In this document: piece after piece, positions 26,358-34,916 of the stretch
Position numbering within the stretch: the stretch's first letter is position 1
Layout of the letters: the number at the start of each line of letters is the position of its first letter
Source of the DNA: Akkermansia muciniphila
Lineage (GTDB): Bacteria; Verrucomicrobiota; Verrucomicrobiia; Limisphaerales; BJHT01
DNA length: 64,000 nucleotides
Assembly (NCBI GenBank): GCA_945861535.1
Contig: CAMAUZ010000021.1
Location: forward strand, 30,066-94,065
Reading direction: 5' to 3'
Program-made: the position numbers and the translations under genes
Notes under the pieces: model-generated
Told to the model about the DNA's origin: nothing
The model's input: only the letters and a program-made list of their open reading frames with translations
The model's database searches: none

Positions 26358-26555
26358 GGGCGGACGGCCTGCGGCTCCGATGGGACTATGAAATATCCGG
26401 GAATGTCAGAGACCAGCCGCGGCGTGTCGGAGCACGGCCCAAACTCACGTCCTTGAGCCAACCGCTGCGGGGATCCACCGCGACGAGCGATAAAAACGAG
26501 TTTGCGTTTGACCCCGTTTGAAACCGGGGAGTACTGTGCGCGCTCTTAAAAACTT

Positions 26556-28208
26556 ATGTTTGGGACAATTCGCCGTCATCAAAACTGGCTCTGGATGGTT
26601 ATCATCATCGTGATCATCGTGAGCTTCGTCATCTTTTTCACCCCGGAGGTCGATTTCCGGCGGCGGGACGACTCGGACTTTGGCTCGATCAACGGGCGCA
26701 AGCTGACGCTGCTGGAGCTGCAAAACGCGCGGAAGGATCTGATGCTGCTGAGCCGGTTCAACTCCGGGGACTGGCCCAAGAACGACACGTTCCGCGACAA
26801 CGAAGTGAAGCAGCGCGTGCTGATGCTCGACCTGGCCAAGCAGTTCGGCATCCAGATCAGTGATGACGCGGTAGTGCAGCAGATCGAGGGGATTTTCAAG
26901 AGTCGCGACACGCAGGTGTTCAACAAAGAGGGCTACAAGAACTTTGTGGACAATATCCTGCCGACGGGGCGCCTGAACGAAGCGGATTTGTACCGGTTCC
27001 TGCGGCACGAACTGGAGCGGCATCAACTGAGCCTGCTGGTAGGCTTGAGCGGCCGGTTGGTCACCACCCGGGCCGCCGATCCGTTGTTCAAACGGGAGAA
27101 CGAGGAGTTCGCGACCGAGGCGGTGTTTTTCCATTACACAAACTATCTGGCGAGCGTGACGATCAAGACCAACGACCTGAATCTGTTTTTTACGAACCGG
27201 CTGGCGGTTTACCGCATCCCTGAGCGTATGCAGGTGAGCTACGTGCAATTCGCGCCGTCGAATTTCTTCGCCGAGGTGGACCCGGTTCTCGCCAAGGACA
27301 CCAACCTGACCGCGAGCATCGACGCGATCTATCAGAAGGACGGCACCAACAACTACACCGATGACAAGGGCGTGGCGCTCCCGGCGGACGCGGCGAAGAA
27401 AAAGATCCGCGAGAACATCCGCGAGAAAATGGGCATGGAAGCCGCCCGCAAACGCGCCAACGAAATCGCCAACGAGCTGTTCGGCATGCAGCCGCTGCTG
27501 GCCACCAACCTCTACAAAATCGCCGCACAAAAGGGGCTGAGCGTGAAGATCACCGAGCCGTTCAGCGAGAACGACGGGCCGAAAGGTATCCGGGCATTTT
27601 CGTTTCCCCGCGCGGCCTTCAAGCTCACCGAGCAGGAGCCGTTGGGCGAACCCGTGATGGGTTCCGACGGCATCTACCTGATGGCGTACAAGGACAAGGT
27701 GCCGTCGGCGGCACCGACGCTGGCCAGCGTGGAGGAGAAGGTGACGGAGGATTATCGCAAATCGCAGGCGCAGGAGCTGGCGCGCACTGCGGGGATGAGC
27801 TTCGCGCGCAGCGTGACGAACGCGCTGGCGGCGGGGAAGACGTTCAAGGCCGCGGCCACCGAGGCCAAGCTGGAAGCGGTGGAGTTGCCGAATTTCTCGC
27901 TCAGCACGCAGGAACTGGAGAAGTTTGAGGACCGCGTCAGCCTCCCGATGATCAAGAACAGCGTCGCGGTGCTCGCGGCGGGCAAAACCACCGGCTTCTC
28001 CCCGACGCGCGATGGCGGGATGGTGCTGTATCTCAAGGCCCGCGTGCCGGTGTCGGAGAAGAAGCTCAAGGAGGAGTTCCCGGCGTTTGTAGAACAGATC
28101 CGGGAATCGCGGGAGAACTTCGCGTTCAGCGAATGGTTCGGAAAACAGTTGGAGGCGTCCGGCCTGACGACGCAGGCGCAGGGTCAGGCTCCGCGCGGAG
28201 GGCGCTGA
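26556..28208 (+). CDS. SurA/PpiD-like periplasmic folding factor (SurA_N domain)
   Basis: This is a 550-residue protein. A single N-terminal membrane anchor (WLWMVIIIVIIVSFVIFF) is followed by 'GSINGRKLTLLELQNARKDL' and 'KQRVLMLDLAKQFGIQISDD', which is the SurA/PpiD N-terminal chaperone module. A helical middle with the inserted 'KDGTNNYTDDKGVALPADAA' leads to a region resembling a degenerate PpiC domain (PLGEPVMGSDGIYLMAYKDK). It probably assists outer-membrane protein folding as a PpiD-type inner-membrane-anchored chaperone. The isomerase activity is uncertain because I cannot place a complete parvulin active site. Confidence 0.85.
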   Translation: MFGTIRRHQNWLWMVIIIVIIVSFVIFFTPEVDFRRRDDSDFGSINGRKLTLLELQNARKDLMLLSRFNSGDWPKNDTFRDNEVKQRVLMLDLAKQFGIQISDDAVVQQIEGIFKSRDTQVFNKEGYKNFVDNILPTGRLNEADLYRFLRHELERHQLSLLVGLSGRLVTTRAADPLFKRENEEFATEAVFFHYTNYLASVTIKTNDLNLFFTNRLAVYRIPERMQVSYVQFAPSNFFAEVDPVLAKDTNLTASIDAIYQKDGTNNYTDDKGVALPADAAKKKIRENIREKMGMEAARKRANEIANELFGMQPLLATNLYKIAAQKGLSVKITEPFSENDGPKGIRAFSFPRAAFKLTEQEPLGEPVMGSDGIYLMAYKDKVPSAAPTLASVEEKVTEDYRKSQAQELARTAGMSFARSVTNALAAGKTFKAAATEAKLEAVELPNFSLSTQELEKFEDRVSLPMIKNSVAVLAAGKTTGFSPTRDGGMVLYLKARVPVSEKKLKEEFPAFVEQIRESRENFAFSEWFGKQLEASGLTTQAQGQAPRGGR

Positions 28209-28339
28209 GCGAAGGCGCGGCGGAGTTGCAACTGTGGCGGAGCGCGACCGGTCCCCCATCGCAGCGAGTGGAGGGGGGATGATAGCGCTGGGAAATGCGA
28301 GCGGTTGGCACGCTACGCCCGGTGGTCACGTTGCGAGGG

Positions 28340-28431
28340 GCACGCGTGATCTCGCTGGTGGCAGGCGCTCGTGAGCACAGCAGAGTTGGGCAGGGGAATT
28401 TGGGGCAGAGAAATGGGAGGGAACGAGACAG
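28340..28431. repeat. Second copy of interspersed unit, family H
   Basis: CGTGAGCACAGCAGAGTTGG and GGGCAGGGGAATTTGGGGCA match the block at 20730-20890. This copy lacks the terminal GCGAGGATT hairpin and instead runs into the AGCTCAAAG-type arm at 28433. Confidence 0.7.
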
Positions 28432-28432
28432 C

Positions 28433-28490
28433 TTGGCACTTGGCCCTTGAGCATTCCCTTGAGCTTTGGACTTTAACCTTGGAGCTTTTT
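28433..28490. repeat. Solo pyrimidine arm of the AGCTCAAAG word family
   Basis: The order CTTGGCACTTGG - CCTTGAGCATTCCCTTGAGC - TTTGGACTTTAACC - TTGGAGCTTTTT is that of the right arm at 48367-48424 and 38644-38698. No matching left arm is visible upstream. It ends 15 bp from the LysE gene's stop codon. Confidence 0.75.
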
Positions 28491-28504
28491 CTTCCGTCGC
28501 CAAA

Positions 28505-29203
28505 TCACCGCGCCGGCACGTTCGTCTGCGTCCGTTCGGGTTGGGCCAGCACTTTCACCAACCGCACACCGATGATCAGTGCCATGATCAACAGCAGCAT
28601 GCCGCAAAGATGCGACAGGCGGAGCAGCACGCGGTCCGTCAGTTTCTGGTGCCCGAGTGACACGCTGTAGCTCAACACCGCAAACCACAGCGCCGCGCCC
28701 ACGCTCACGCCCCCGATGCACAGCGACTTGCTGGTCCAGTTCGGGTCCACCCAGCCGTGGGCGGTGAAGGTGGCCGAGAGTGTGATCCACACAAAGAGCA
28801 CGCTGGGATTCCCCAACACCCGCACGAAGCCGATCATGAACGCCGTGTGCGGATGCAACCGGTGCTCGATCTTGTCGGCGCTATGCGAGGTCTTCGCAAG
28901 CTTCGGAGCGATCAGGTATTTCAATCCGAGAAACAGCACGAGGATGAAGCTGATCAACTCGATGGCGGCGTGCATCAGCCGCGATTGGAACAGGCTCGAG
29001 ATGCTCGCGAAGCCGACCGCGCAATAGACGGTCTCCATCGCCACGGCACCCAGGCCGATCATCAGCGCCCGGAGGAATCCGCGACTGGCCCCTTCGTGGA
29101 TGACGGAGATGTTAATCGGTCCCGGCAGGATCGACACCAGCACGCCGGCGACCACCCCGGTTGCCGCTGCTTCAATCAAGGGGTGGTGGGCGAAGAACTC
29201 CAT
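28505..29203 (-). CDS. LysE-family amino-acid exporter
   Basis: This 232-residue inner-membrane protein has six hydrophobic segments and the family motif 'GVLVSILPGPINISVIHEGASRG' (the G-P-[GN] segment near the first helix). LysE/RhtB proteins export amino acids or related solutes. The ATG overlaps the stop of pssA by one base (TGATG), so it is translated from the same message. The pairing with phosphatidylserine synthase may be incidental or linked to serine handling; that is inference. Confidence 0.87.
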   Translation of the reverse strand: MEFFAHHPLIEAAATGVVAGVLVSILPGPINISVIHEGASRGFLRALMIGLGAVAMETVYCAVGFASISSLFQSRLMHAAIELISFILVLFLGLKYLIAPKLAKTSHSADKIEHRLHPHTAFMIGFVRVLGNPSVLFVWITLSATFTAHGWVDPNWTSKSLCIGGVSVGAALWFAVLSYSVSLGHQKLTDRVLLRLSHLCGMLLLIMALIIGVRLVKVLAQPERTQTNVPAR

Positions 29204-30075
29204 CAGGCATGTCCTTCGGTGTGGTCGTCCGGCTCGTCTTCCTGCTCGATTTCATCGCGCACCTTGCGCGAAATCCGCGGCCGGATGAAGCCGTAGAGCA
29301 GATAGGTGGTGAAGACCACGGGAGCCGCCACGGGGACCACTTTTTTCCATAAGATCAGGAAAAAGCCGATGACCAGAATGGCGACGACGACCTTCACGAA
29401 GGGCCGTTTGGTGCGCCAATCAATCTTTTTGAACGACGGATACTTCACCTCACTGACCATCATGAACGACAGGAAAACCAAGATCACCGGCAGGATGTAG
29501 CGCCAGTTGCCCTGAGTGAGTTCTTTGCCGTCGAGCCACATGATGAACAACGTCAGCGAGGCCACCAGGCCGGCGGCCGCAGGGATGGGGAAGCCCATGA
29601 ACTCGGAGCTGCCGGCGTAGCCTGGCTGGGCGGCGAGACAGTTGAACCGGGCCAGTCGCAACGCGCCGCACACGAGGTAAATCGAGGCGATGAACCAGGC
29701 GATTTCAAGCTCATTGGCAAACACGTCTTTCAGCACGACGCGATAAACAAGAAACGCCGGCGCGACGCCGAAGGACACCACATCCGCCAGCGAATCGAAC
29801 TCGCGGCCGAACGGGCTTTCTTTGCCGCCCATACGGGCCAACCGGCCATCCAAGAGGTCAAAAACGCAGGCCAGCAGGATGAGGAAGAGGGCTGTGTTGA
29901 TGTTGACGCCGAAGTTCGTGGCGCGATCGGCCTCGACGATCTTGGTCAGCGCCAGGAAGCCGCAGAAGAGATTCCCCGCCGTCATGAGATTCGGCAGGAG
30001 ATAGATGTTGAGCGGTTGCGGCGCGGGTGCCGCCGGACCGGCGGCGGGAGGGGGATTGGGAAGAGGAGCGGCCAT
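29203..30075 (-). CDS. pssA: CDP-diacylglycerol-serine O-phosphatidyltransferase
   Basis: This is a 290-residue type II phosphatidylserine synthase. After a 20-residue Pro/Ala-rich N-terminus comes 'LNIYLLPNLMTAGNLFCGFL', then the CDP-alcohol phosphotransferase motif D-G-x2-A-R-x8-G-x3-D-x3-D ('LLDGRLARMGGKESPFGREF' followed by DSLAD) with all Asp residues present. Eight or so membrane helices follow. It makes phosphatidylserine, the precursor of phosphatidylethanolamine, at the inner membrane; no psd gene is in the window. It is the first gene of a two-gene unit with the LysE exporter. Confidence 0.93.
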   Translation of the reverse strand: MAAPLPNPPPAAGPAAPAPQPLNIYLLPNLMTAGNLFCGFLALTKIVEADRATNFGVNINTALFLILLACVFDLLDGRLARMGGKESPFGREFDSLADVVSFGVAPAFLVYRVVLKDVFANELEIAWFIASIYLVCGALRLARFNCLAAQPGYAGSSEFMGFPIPAAAGLVASLTLFIMWLDGKELTQGNWRYILPVILVFLSFMMVSEVKYPSFKKIDWRTKRPFVKVVVAILVIGFFLILWKKVVPVAAPVVFTTYLLYGFIRPRISRKVRDEIEQEDEPDDHTEGHA

Positions 30076-30226
30076 AAAACGTCAGGACGGGACTGTTGGC
30101 GAGTCGCACACCGCTTGATTCACGGGCGTCACCGTACCCGGCGCGCGACGCATTAAAAGCCGATAATTCCGATCCCGGGCAAGCGACCCAGCGGCGCAGC
30201 GCCAAGGCCGCGCCGGAGGAGGACGC

Positions 30227-31603
30227 TCACGCTCCCACGTATTCCCGCGGATCGGTGATTCGACCGGCGATGGCGCTGGCGGCAACGGTGGCCGGGCTGG
30301 CGAGGAACACCTGCGATTCCTTGTCGCCCATGCGCCCGGGGAAATTGCGGTTCGTGGCGCTGATGCACTTCAAGCCGGGCTGATTGATGCGCCCGAAGGT
30401 GTCCACCGGGCCGCCGAGGCAGGCCGCGCAACCCGCGTTTTCCGTCATGCGCACGCCGGCGGCTTCGAGAATCTGCCAGATGGTCTGGTCGCCCCAGCGG
30501 GTGGTCTGGAGGTCGTGGACAATCTCGGGCGTGGCTGGCACGCCAAAGGTGTCGATGGTCACACGCTTGCCGCGCAACACGCGCGCGACCGCCACGAAGT
30601 CGCTGGTCTTGCCGCCGGTGCAGGAACCGACATAGGCACGATCCAATTTGATGTGGCCGAGTTCCTTCGCGCGCTTGCGCTGTCCAGGGTCGGGATGGCA
30701 CGCGACCGTGGGTTCGAGCTGGTCGAGATTGACGACCGTTTCAAATACGAACTTCTGGGCCGCATCGGCCACCACCGGGTCGTAGTTCTGGATGGTTCCA
30801 TTCAAGCGGGTGCGGGCGTCCACGTATTCCGCGGTGCGGGCGTCGAACTCGAAGATGGCGTTTTTGCCCCCGGCTTCGATGGCCATGTTCGCGATTGTCA
30901 TGCGATCGTCCATCGAGAGAGTCGCCACGCCAGGGCCGTCGAACTGCATCGCACGATAGGTCGCACCATCGAAACCAATCTCGCCGATACAGTGGAGAAT
31001 GACATCCTTGGCCATTACGCCGGGCTGCAATTTCCCTTCGATGCGAAAGTGCATGGTCTCGGGCACCTTGAGCAGCAACCGTCCGGTGCCCATCACAAAT
31101 CCCGCATCGGTGTTGCCAATGCCGGTGGCGAACTCATTGAACGCCCCCGCCATGCAGGTGTGCGAATCCGTTCCGAAAAGCACCTCCCCCGGCCGCGTGT
31201 GACCTTTGGCGGGCAGGGCCGTGTGACAGACTCCCGCGTAGTTGGAGCCGTATTGGCGTTTCAGATTTCCCTTCGCCGCATCGAACTTCCACTGCCCGTT
31301 CGCATCATCAATGACATCGTAGAAATACGGCAGCCCCTGCTCGCGCGAAAAATCCCGGAGAATGTCCACGTTGCGATTGGATTTGGAGTCCGCGGTGAAA
31401 ATGTAGTGATCGGGAATGATGACCACGCGCTGACGATCCCAAACCTTTGCCGACTGTCCGAATTCACGTTTGAAGACCCCGATGGTCCCCGGCCCGCACA
31501 CATCATGCGTCATCAGGACGTCCGCTTTCACCCAGATGTTATCGCCCGCCTGGACGAATGCTTTGCCGGCGGCGCGAGCCAATACTTTCTCAGTCAGAGT
31601 CAT
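30227..31603 (-). CDS. leuC: 3-isopropylmalate dehydratase large subunit (aconitase family)
   Basis: This is a 458-residue protein. The three 4Fe-4S ligands are visible: C328 in 'YVGSCTGGKTSD' and C392/C395 in 'ENAGCAACLGGP'. 'GTDSHTCMAGAFNEFATGIG' and 'YDPVVADAAQKF' are standard LeuC landmarks. It isomerises isopropylmalate in leucine synthesis together with a small LeuD subunit. No leuD gene lies next to it, which is unusual, so LeuD must be elsewhere, or this is a homoaconitase-type paralogue. The length fits LeuC. Confidence 0.9.
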   Translation of the reverse strand: MTLTEKVLARAAGKAFVQAGDNIWVKADVLMTHDVCGPGTIGVFKREFGQSAKVWDRQRVVIIPDHYIFTADSKSNRNVDILRDFSREQGLPYFYDVIDDANGQWKFDAAKGNLKRQYGSNYAGVCHTALPAKGHTRPGEVLFGTDSHTCMAGAFNEFATGIGNTDAGFVMGTGRLLLKVPETMHFRIEGKLQPGVMAKDVILHCIGEIGFDGATYRAMQFDGPGVATLSMDDRMTIANMAIEAGGKNAIFEFDARTAEYVDARTRLNGTIQNYDPVVADAAQKFVFETVVNLDQLEPTVACHPDPGQRKRAKELGHIKLDRAYVGSCTGGKTSDFVAVARVLRGKRVTIDTFGVPATPEIVHDLQTTRWGDQTIWQILEAAGVRMTENAGCAACLGGPVDTFGRINQPGLKCISATNRNFPGRMGDKESQVFLASPATVAASAIAGRITDPREYVGA

Positions 31604-31702
31604 AAATAGGCGCGCAAACTAGCGGAGCGGGAGTCCGGTCGCAAAGGAGAAACTCCCACGAAAGATGCCAACGCTGACCGACTCCACGTCCGTGGCCTGA
31701 AG

Positions 31703-31957
31703 TCAGTCGCGGGTGATGTGCAGGGCTTTCTCAAACTCACCCGAGAAACCGCGAAATTCTTCGACGATCTTGTCCGGTTGCTTGCCCAATGTATCAAGCA
31801 TGCGGGCCGCCATTTCTGGCTTGAGTTTGATCAGTTCCACCGCGGCGACAATTAACGAGAGGCTGTTGTTCACATTGTGCCGGGCCTCGGAAAGTTTTTT
31901 GTTCAACGCTTCGACCTCCGACGGTGCGAGTGTGACGGAATTATTGGGCAAACCCAT
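31703..31957 (-). CDS. Small DHp-like (histidine-kinase dimerisation-like) protein
   Basis: The ATG at 31957 gives 84 residues (MGLPNNSVTLAPSEVEALNK...). The sequence 'KLSEARHNVNNSLSLIVAAV' resembles the first helix of a histidine-kinase DHp domain, including a His followed by Asn residues. 'PEMAARMLDTLGKQPDKIVE' would be the second helix. No ATPase domain follows, so it may be a phosphotransfer or scaffold protein, or a remnant. The frame is open to 32065 but the upstream part is not convincing. Confidence 0.55.
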   Translation of the reverse strand: MGLPNNSVTLAPSEVEALNKKLSEARHNVNNSLSLIVAAVELIKLKPEMAARMLDTLGKQPDKIVEEFRGFSGEFEKALHITRD

Positions 31958-32104
31958 TCCGAAAAGGTGAGCGAAAGACCTCCCGGAATGCAAGTCGGAT
32001 CGATAAATCTGCCGCATGAAGAAAGCAACCAGGCTTTGGACCGGACCGGTCAGTATTGACACCAAAAAACGTGGCGTGCTAGCTTCCGGCCCGATTGTGC
32101 GGCT

Positions 32105-32719
32105 ATGAGCTTGTTACTAAATCAGCAAGTCCTCGTGCTTAACCGCCTCTGGCAGGCAGTAAATATCTGCTCTGTCCGGCGGGCGCTCACCCTGTTATTT
32201 CAAGGACACGCCCAAGTGGTGCTCGGTGACGACGACGGGGTTTTCCAAACCTTCGGATTTCGGGAGTGGCAGGATTGTTCCCGCCAAGGTCCGGCGCACG
32301 AACTAATCCAATCCGTGTCGTTCAAGATCCGCGTGCCGCGCGTGATCATGCTGCTGGTTTTTGACCGTCTGCCAAAAAAGGAAGTCAAGTTTACCCGGCA
32401 CAACATCTTCGAGCGCGATCGCGACACCTGTCAGTACTGTGGCCTTGTGTTTGCCCGGAAAGACTTGAACCTCGACCACATCATCCCCCGCGACCGGGGT
32501 GGACCGACAACGTGGGAAAATATCGTCTGCTCCTGCATCCCGTGTAATACGCGGAAAAGCAACCGTACCCCGGCTGAGGCCGGCCTGCGGCTGATCCGCA
32601 AACCAAAGCGGCCCAAATGGCGGCCATTTGTACAGGTTAGTTTCGCCCTTGATTACCACGACAGTTGGAAACACTTCCTAGATTTGGCGTATTGGAACGT
32701 CGAGTTAGGCGAAGGTTAG
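32105..32719 (+). CDS. HNH endonuclease family protein
   Basis: This is a 204-residue protein. The N-terminal part 'LNRLWQAVNICSVRRALTLL' is the conserved front domain of a widespread group of HNH proteins. The C-terminal part is a zinc-ribbon HNH nuclease: C-Q-Y-C in 'DTCQYCGLVF', 'LNLDHIIPRDRGG' with the catalytic Asp-His, and C-I-P-C in 'NIVCSCIPCNTRK'. All core residues are present. The cellular role of this group is not established; no restriction or phage genes are adjacent. The gene lies in a visibly AT-richer part of the window. Confidence 0.88.
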   Translation: MSLLLNQQVLVLNRLWQAVNICSVRRALTLLFQGHAQVVLGDDDGVFQTFGFREWQDCSRQGPAHELIQSVSFKIRVPRVIMLLVFDRLPKKEVKFTRHNIFERDRDTCQYCGLVFARKDLNLDHIIPRDRGGPTTWENIVCSCIPCNTRKSNRTPAEAGLRLIRKPKRPKWRPFVQVSFALDYHDSWKHFLDLAYWNVELGEG

Positions 32720-32770
32720 TCGCTCGAACCGCACTTCGGAATTCCCTCCTATGACACGGGCAACGTCGGG

Positions 32771-33142
32771 TCAGGCGGTGGAACCGTGACTCTTCGCCAC
32801 CTCGATCATCTCCCAGAATTTGGGGCTATCCTGTAGCGCTTCATCCTCCCCGGTCGGCAGGCTTGAGCGGAAGAGAAAATCCTTGAGGGTGTTGCGGCTG
32901 AAAATACGGTGAATGACGATTCCCAGATCGTGTTTCTCGAAATAGACGCGGAAATCCCCGATCCGGAAGCGATGAAGCACACGACCGTCCCGTTCGAGTT
33001 TACCGAAACGCTCCAATTCGGTGCTCATAATTTCCAGCGGCAAGCCCCGGAACTCACCCAAGATATGCAATTGCAATTCCTTGGGCATTTTCGATAACTC
33101 CGCGGCACTGGTGGGATTGAAGATGATCTGAAAAGGACGCAT
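32771..33142 (-). CDS. Orphan RelE-like toxin
   Basis: 'MRPFQIIFNPTSAAELSKMP' (start at 33142) begins a 123-residue protein of the RelE/ParE fold. It has 'GRVLHRFRIGDFRVYFEKHD' and 'GIVIHRIFSRNTLKDFLFRS', the basic strand block of an mRNA interferase. No antitoxin gene is found on either side: upstream is tRNA-Glu and downstream the HNH gene. A longer C-terminal tail (SSLPTGEDEALQDSPKFWEM) follows the core. It could be neutralised by an antitoxin elsewhere, or be inactive. Confidence 0.72.
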   Translation of the reverse strand: MRPFQIIFNPTSAAELSKMPKELQLHILGEFRGLPLEIMSTELERFGKLERDGRVLHRFRIGDFRVYFEKHDLGIVIHRIFSRNTLKDFLFRSSLPTGEDEALQDSPKFWEMIEVAKSHGSTA

Positions 33143-33193
33143 AGAGCAGTGCCAATGGAGAAGTAAAACTACCTGATAAATTACTTCGGAATC

Positions 33194-33268
33194 TGGTAGC
33201 CCGTATGGGAATCGCACCCATCTTTCAGCCTTGAGAGGGCCGTGTCCTAACTAATAGACGAACGGGCC
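33194..33268 (-). tRNA. tRNA-Glu (anticodon CTC)
   Basis: Read on the minus strand, the gene begins GGCCCGTTCGTC at 33268, with acceptor pairing GGCCCGT to ACGGGCT. The anticodon stem CGGCC/GGCTG encloses the loop CTCTCAA, giving anticodon CUC for Glu. The T arm contains GATGGGTGCGATTCCCAT. CCA is encoded (33194-33196). Confidence 0.95.
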
Positions 33269-33325
33269 AGACACCAAACGCGGCGCAGTTTATGCACCCA
33301 CCGAACGAAGTCAACTCTGCACAAT

Positions 33326-33353
33326 AAAAAAGGCCACCATGACGGTGGCCTTT
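33326..33353 (-). terminator. Intrinsic terminator of the PEP-CTERM gene
   Basis: On the minus strand, AAAGGCCACC-GTCAT-GGTGGCCTTT is followed by a T run (TTTATTGTG). It lies 19 bp past the stop at 33372. Confidence 0.9.
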
Positions 33354-33371
33354 GAAGGAAAACCGACCGAA

Positions 33372-33998
33372 TTACTTACGGCGCCGGAACAAAAGAGCAG
33401 CGCCACCGAGCAGTCCCAGCGCCAATACCGACGGTTCCGGCACAAGAGCAACCTGAAAGCTGGGATGAAGGTTCGCGGTAGCTGTCACCAGTGTCGGAGG
33501 GGATCCGGGGACCGTGCCACCAAGAGTAATTGCGGTCAGAGCCGACTCCCCGATATATGCTCCCGGAGTAGTCGAAGCCTGCGCAAAACTACTGATCGAA
33601 ACACCGTTAACCATCGAACTCCACACACGAAAGCGGTACTCCGCTTGCGATCCTGCGTTCAACGAAGCATCCGTAACGGTAAACGTTGTTCCATCGACGA
33701 AACCCTCAGCCCCGCTCTGTTGGGAAAAAGGCGTCGAAGTTCCAATCGCCCCCAACGACCCACCAACCGGCCCGACAAACAAGCGCCCCACAAACTGAGA
33801 CGCGTCACCCGTAGGAATCGCAGGCTGAGATGAGAGGATAGTGTTGCCTGTAATTCGAGTTACGCCATCCGGAGCAAAGACGACATGACTGTTTAGGTCA
33901 TTTAAATCGTAAGTTTGAAATCCGATGTCGTAGTTTGCCTTGGCGGTCAAGGTTGCCGCAATCAAACAGAACCCAGTGATAACCGATTTAATTTTCAT
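33372..33998 (-). CDS. PEP-CTERM sorting-domain protein, exported
   Basis: The 208-residue protein has a signal peptide (MKIKSVITGFCLIAATLTAKA) and a C-terminal sorting tail 'VPEPSVLALGLLGGAALLF' followed by RRRK, the PEP-CTERM pattern recognised by exosortase. The middle is Ser/Thr/Gly-rich and likely beta-structured, without a known domain. Such proteins are usually surface or extracellular-matrix components. The exosortase is not in this window. It lies just downstream (40 bp) of another secreted protein on the same strand, so the two may be co-expressed. Confidence 0.93.
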   Translation of the reverse strand: MKIKSVITGFCLIAATLTAKANYDIGFQTYDLNDLNSHVVFAPDGVTRITGNTILSSQPAIPTGDASQFVGRLFVGPVGGSLGAIGTSTPFSQQSGAEGFVDGTTFTVTDASLNAGSQAEYRFRVWSSMVNGVSISSFAQASTTPGAYIGESALTAITLGGTVPGSPPTLVTATANLHPSFQVALVPEPSVLALGLLGGAALLFRRRK

Positions 33999-34038
33999 AA
34001 CGCTGATTTTGGTTTTTCTGAATGGTTCGCTAAACTGA

Positions 34039-34686
34039 TTATTGATTTACGCTGAAAGTTCTCACCCAGTTGGCAGGGTTGGCATTCTTCTTGAGGAAAA
34101 AGCCTTCGCCGGCTTGGATCGTCGGCTCTGCCGGACTCCAATTCGCCCCAAACCCTCGGCTGTGAGTTACATAAGCGCCGTTTACGAAACGGTAAACCGC
34201 TTCCGAGGTCGTCATCGGCAAGCCCAAATCGGTGGTCACCAATCCGCTTTGTGGGACCTGCGATGCCACCAACTGGAATCCTCCAGTCAGAGGCGTAGTC
34301 AGGGTTCCCTGCTTGACCTCACCCACAAAAGTGTTTGTGAGGGCTACTGATGACGGGTTCTTGAAGAAAAACGCCTCACCAGGAACCAGCGTCATAGACG
34401 GGATGCTCCACGCGCTAAAGCCCCGGTTGTTGGCGACAAACGAACCACCAACAAACTTGTAAATTGCGGAACCAACCGGTGCACTGGCGGTCGTGGGGAA
34501 CAACGCCGCCACCGAATTGTCCGCCGCGTCCAGAGAATTTGCGATGATGGTGAAACTATTCGGCCCGGCCGGAATGACGACATTCACAAAACCGACCGCG
34601 TTTACCGAATAAACCGTCTGCGCCACTCCGGAGACGGCACCGGCACCGGCGAAGGCGACTGCAAGGAGAAGTGTTTTTGTTTTCAT
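34039..34686 (-). CDS. Secreted hypothetical protein of the 'VYSVNAVGFVNV' type
   Basis: The signal peptide MKTKTLLLAVAFAGAGAVSGVAQ is followed by 'TVYSVNAVGFVNVVIPAGPN', a start I have seen in many verrucomicrobial exported proteins of unknown function. The rest contains two similar halves with 'IYKFVGGSFVANNRGFSAWS' and 'VYRFVNGAYVTHSRGFGANW', so there is an internal duplication of about 80 residues. No C-terminal anchor is visible. It is upstream of the PEP-CTERM gene on the same strand. Confidence 0.8.
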   Translation of the reverse strand: MKTKTLLLAVAFAGAGAVSGVAQTVYSVNAVGFVNVVIPAGPNSFTIIANSLDAADNSVAALFPTTASAPVGSAIYKFVGGSFVANNRGFSAWSIPSMTLVPGEAFFFKNPSSVALTNTFVGEVKQGTLTTPLTGGFQLVASQVPQSGLVTTDLGLPMTTSEAVYRFVNGAYVTHSRGFGANWSPAEPTIQAGEGFFLKKNANPANWVRTFSVNQ

Positions 34687-34916
34687 ATTGCGAAATCTTT
34701 TTCTGTGCGCTGCGACATCAAAACATAATATCGGCAGGCGTCAACGCTTTTTAACCTCTTTTCCACTGGGGTGTTTGCTGTAGTCCCTCGACTTCTTTGA
34801 AGCGCATTTCAGTGGGGGTTGATCGTCGCAACTAACTTGAGATAAGAATATTGCGACTTGAGTAAACAGGGAGGTCATCGGCGTATGTCTCGCCACAAAA
34901 ACTGCTCCGCGAAAAA

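Noticed and set aside
26445..28259. A 604-residue frame opposite the SurA-like gene
   Set aside because: It is the antisense shadow of a convincing gene with membrane anchor and SurA_N features.
32771..33268. Prophage or genomic island integrated at tRNA-Glu
   Set aside because: No integrase, no direct repeat of the tRNA 3' end and no phage genes are visible, so this was kept only as a speculation inside a finding on AT-richer DNA.
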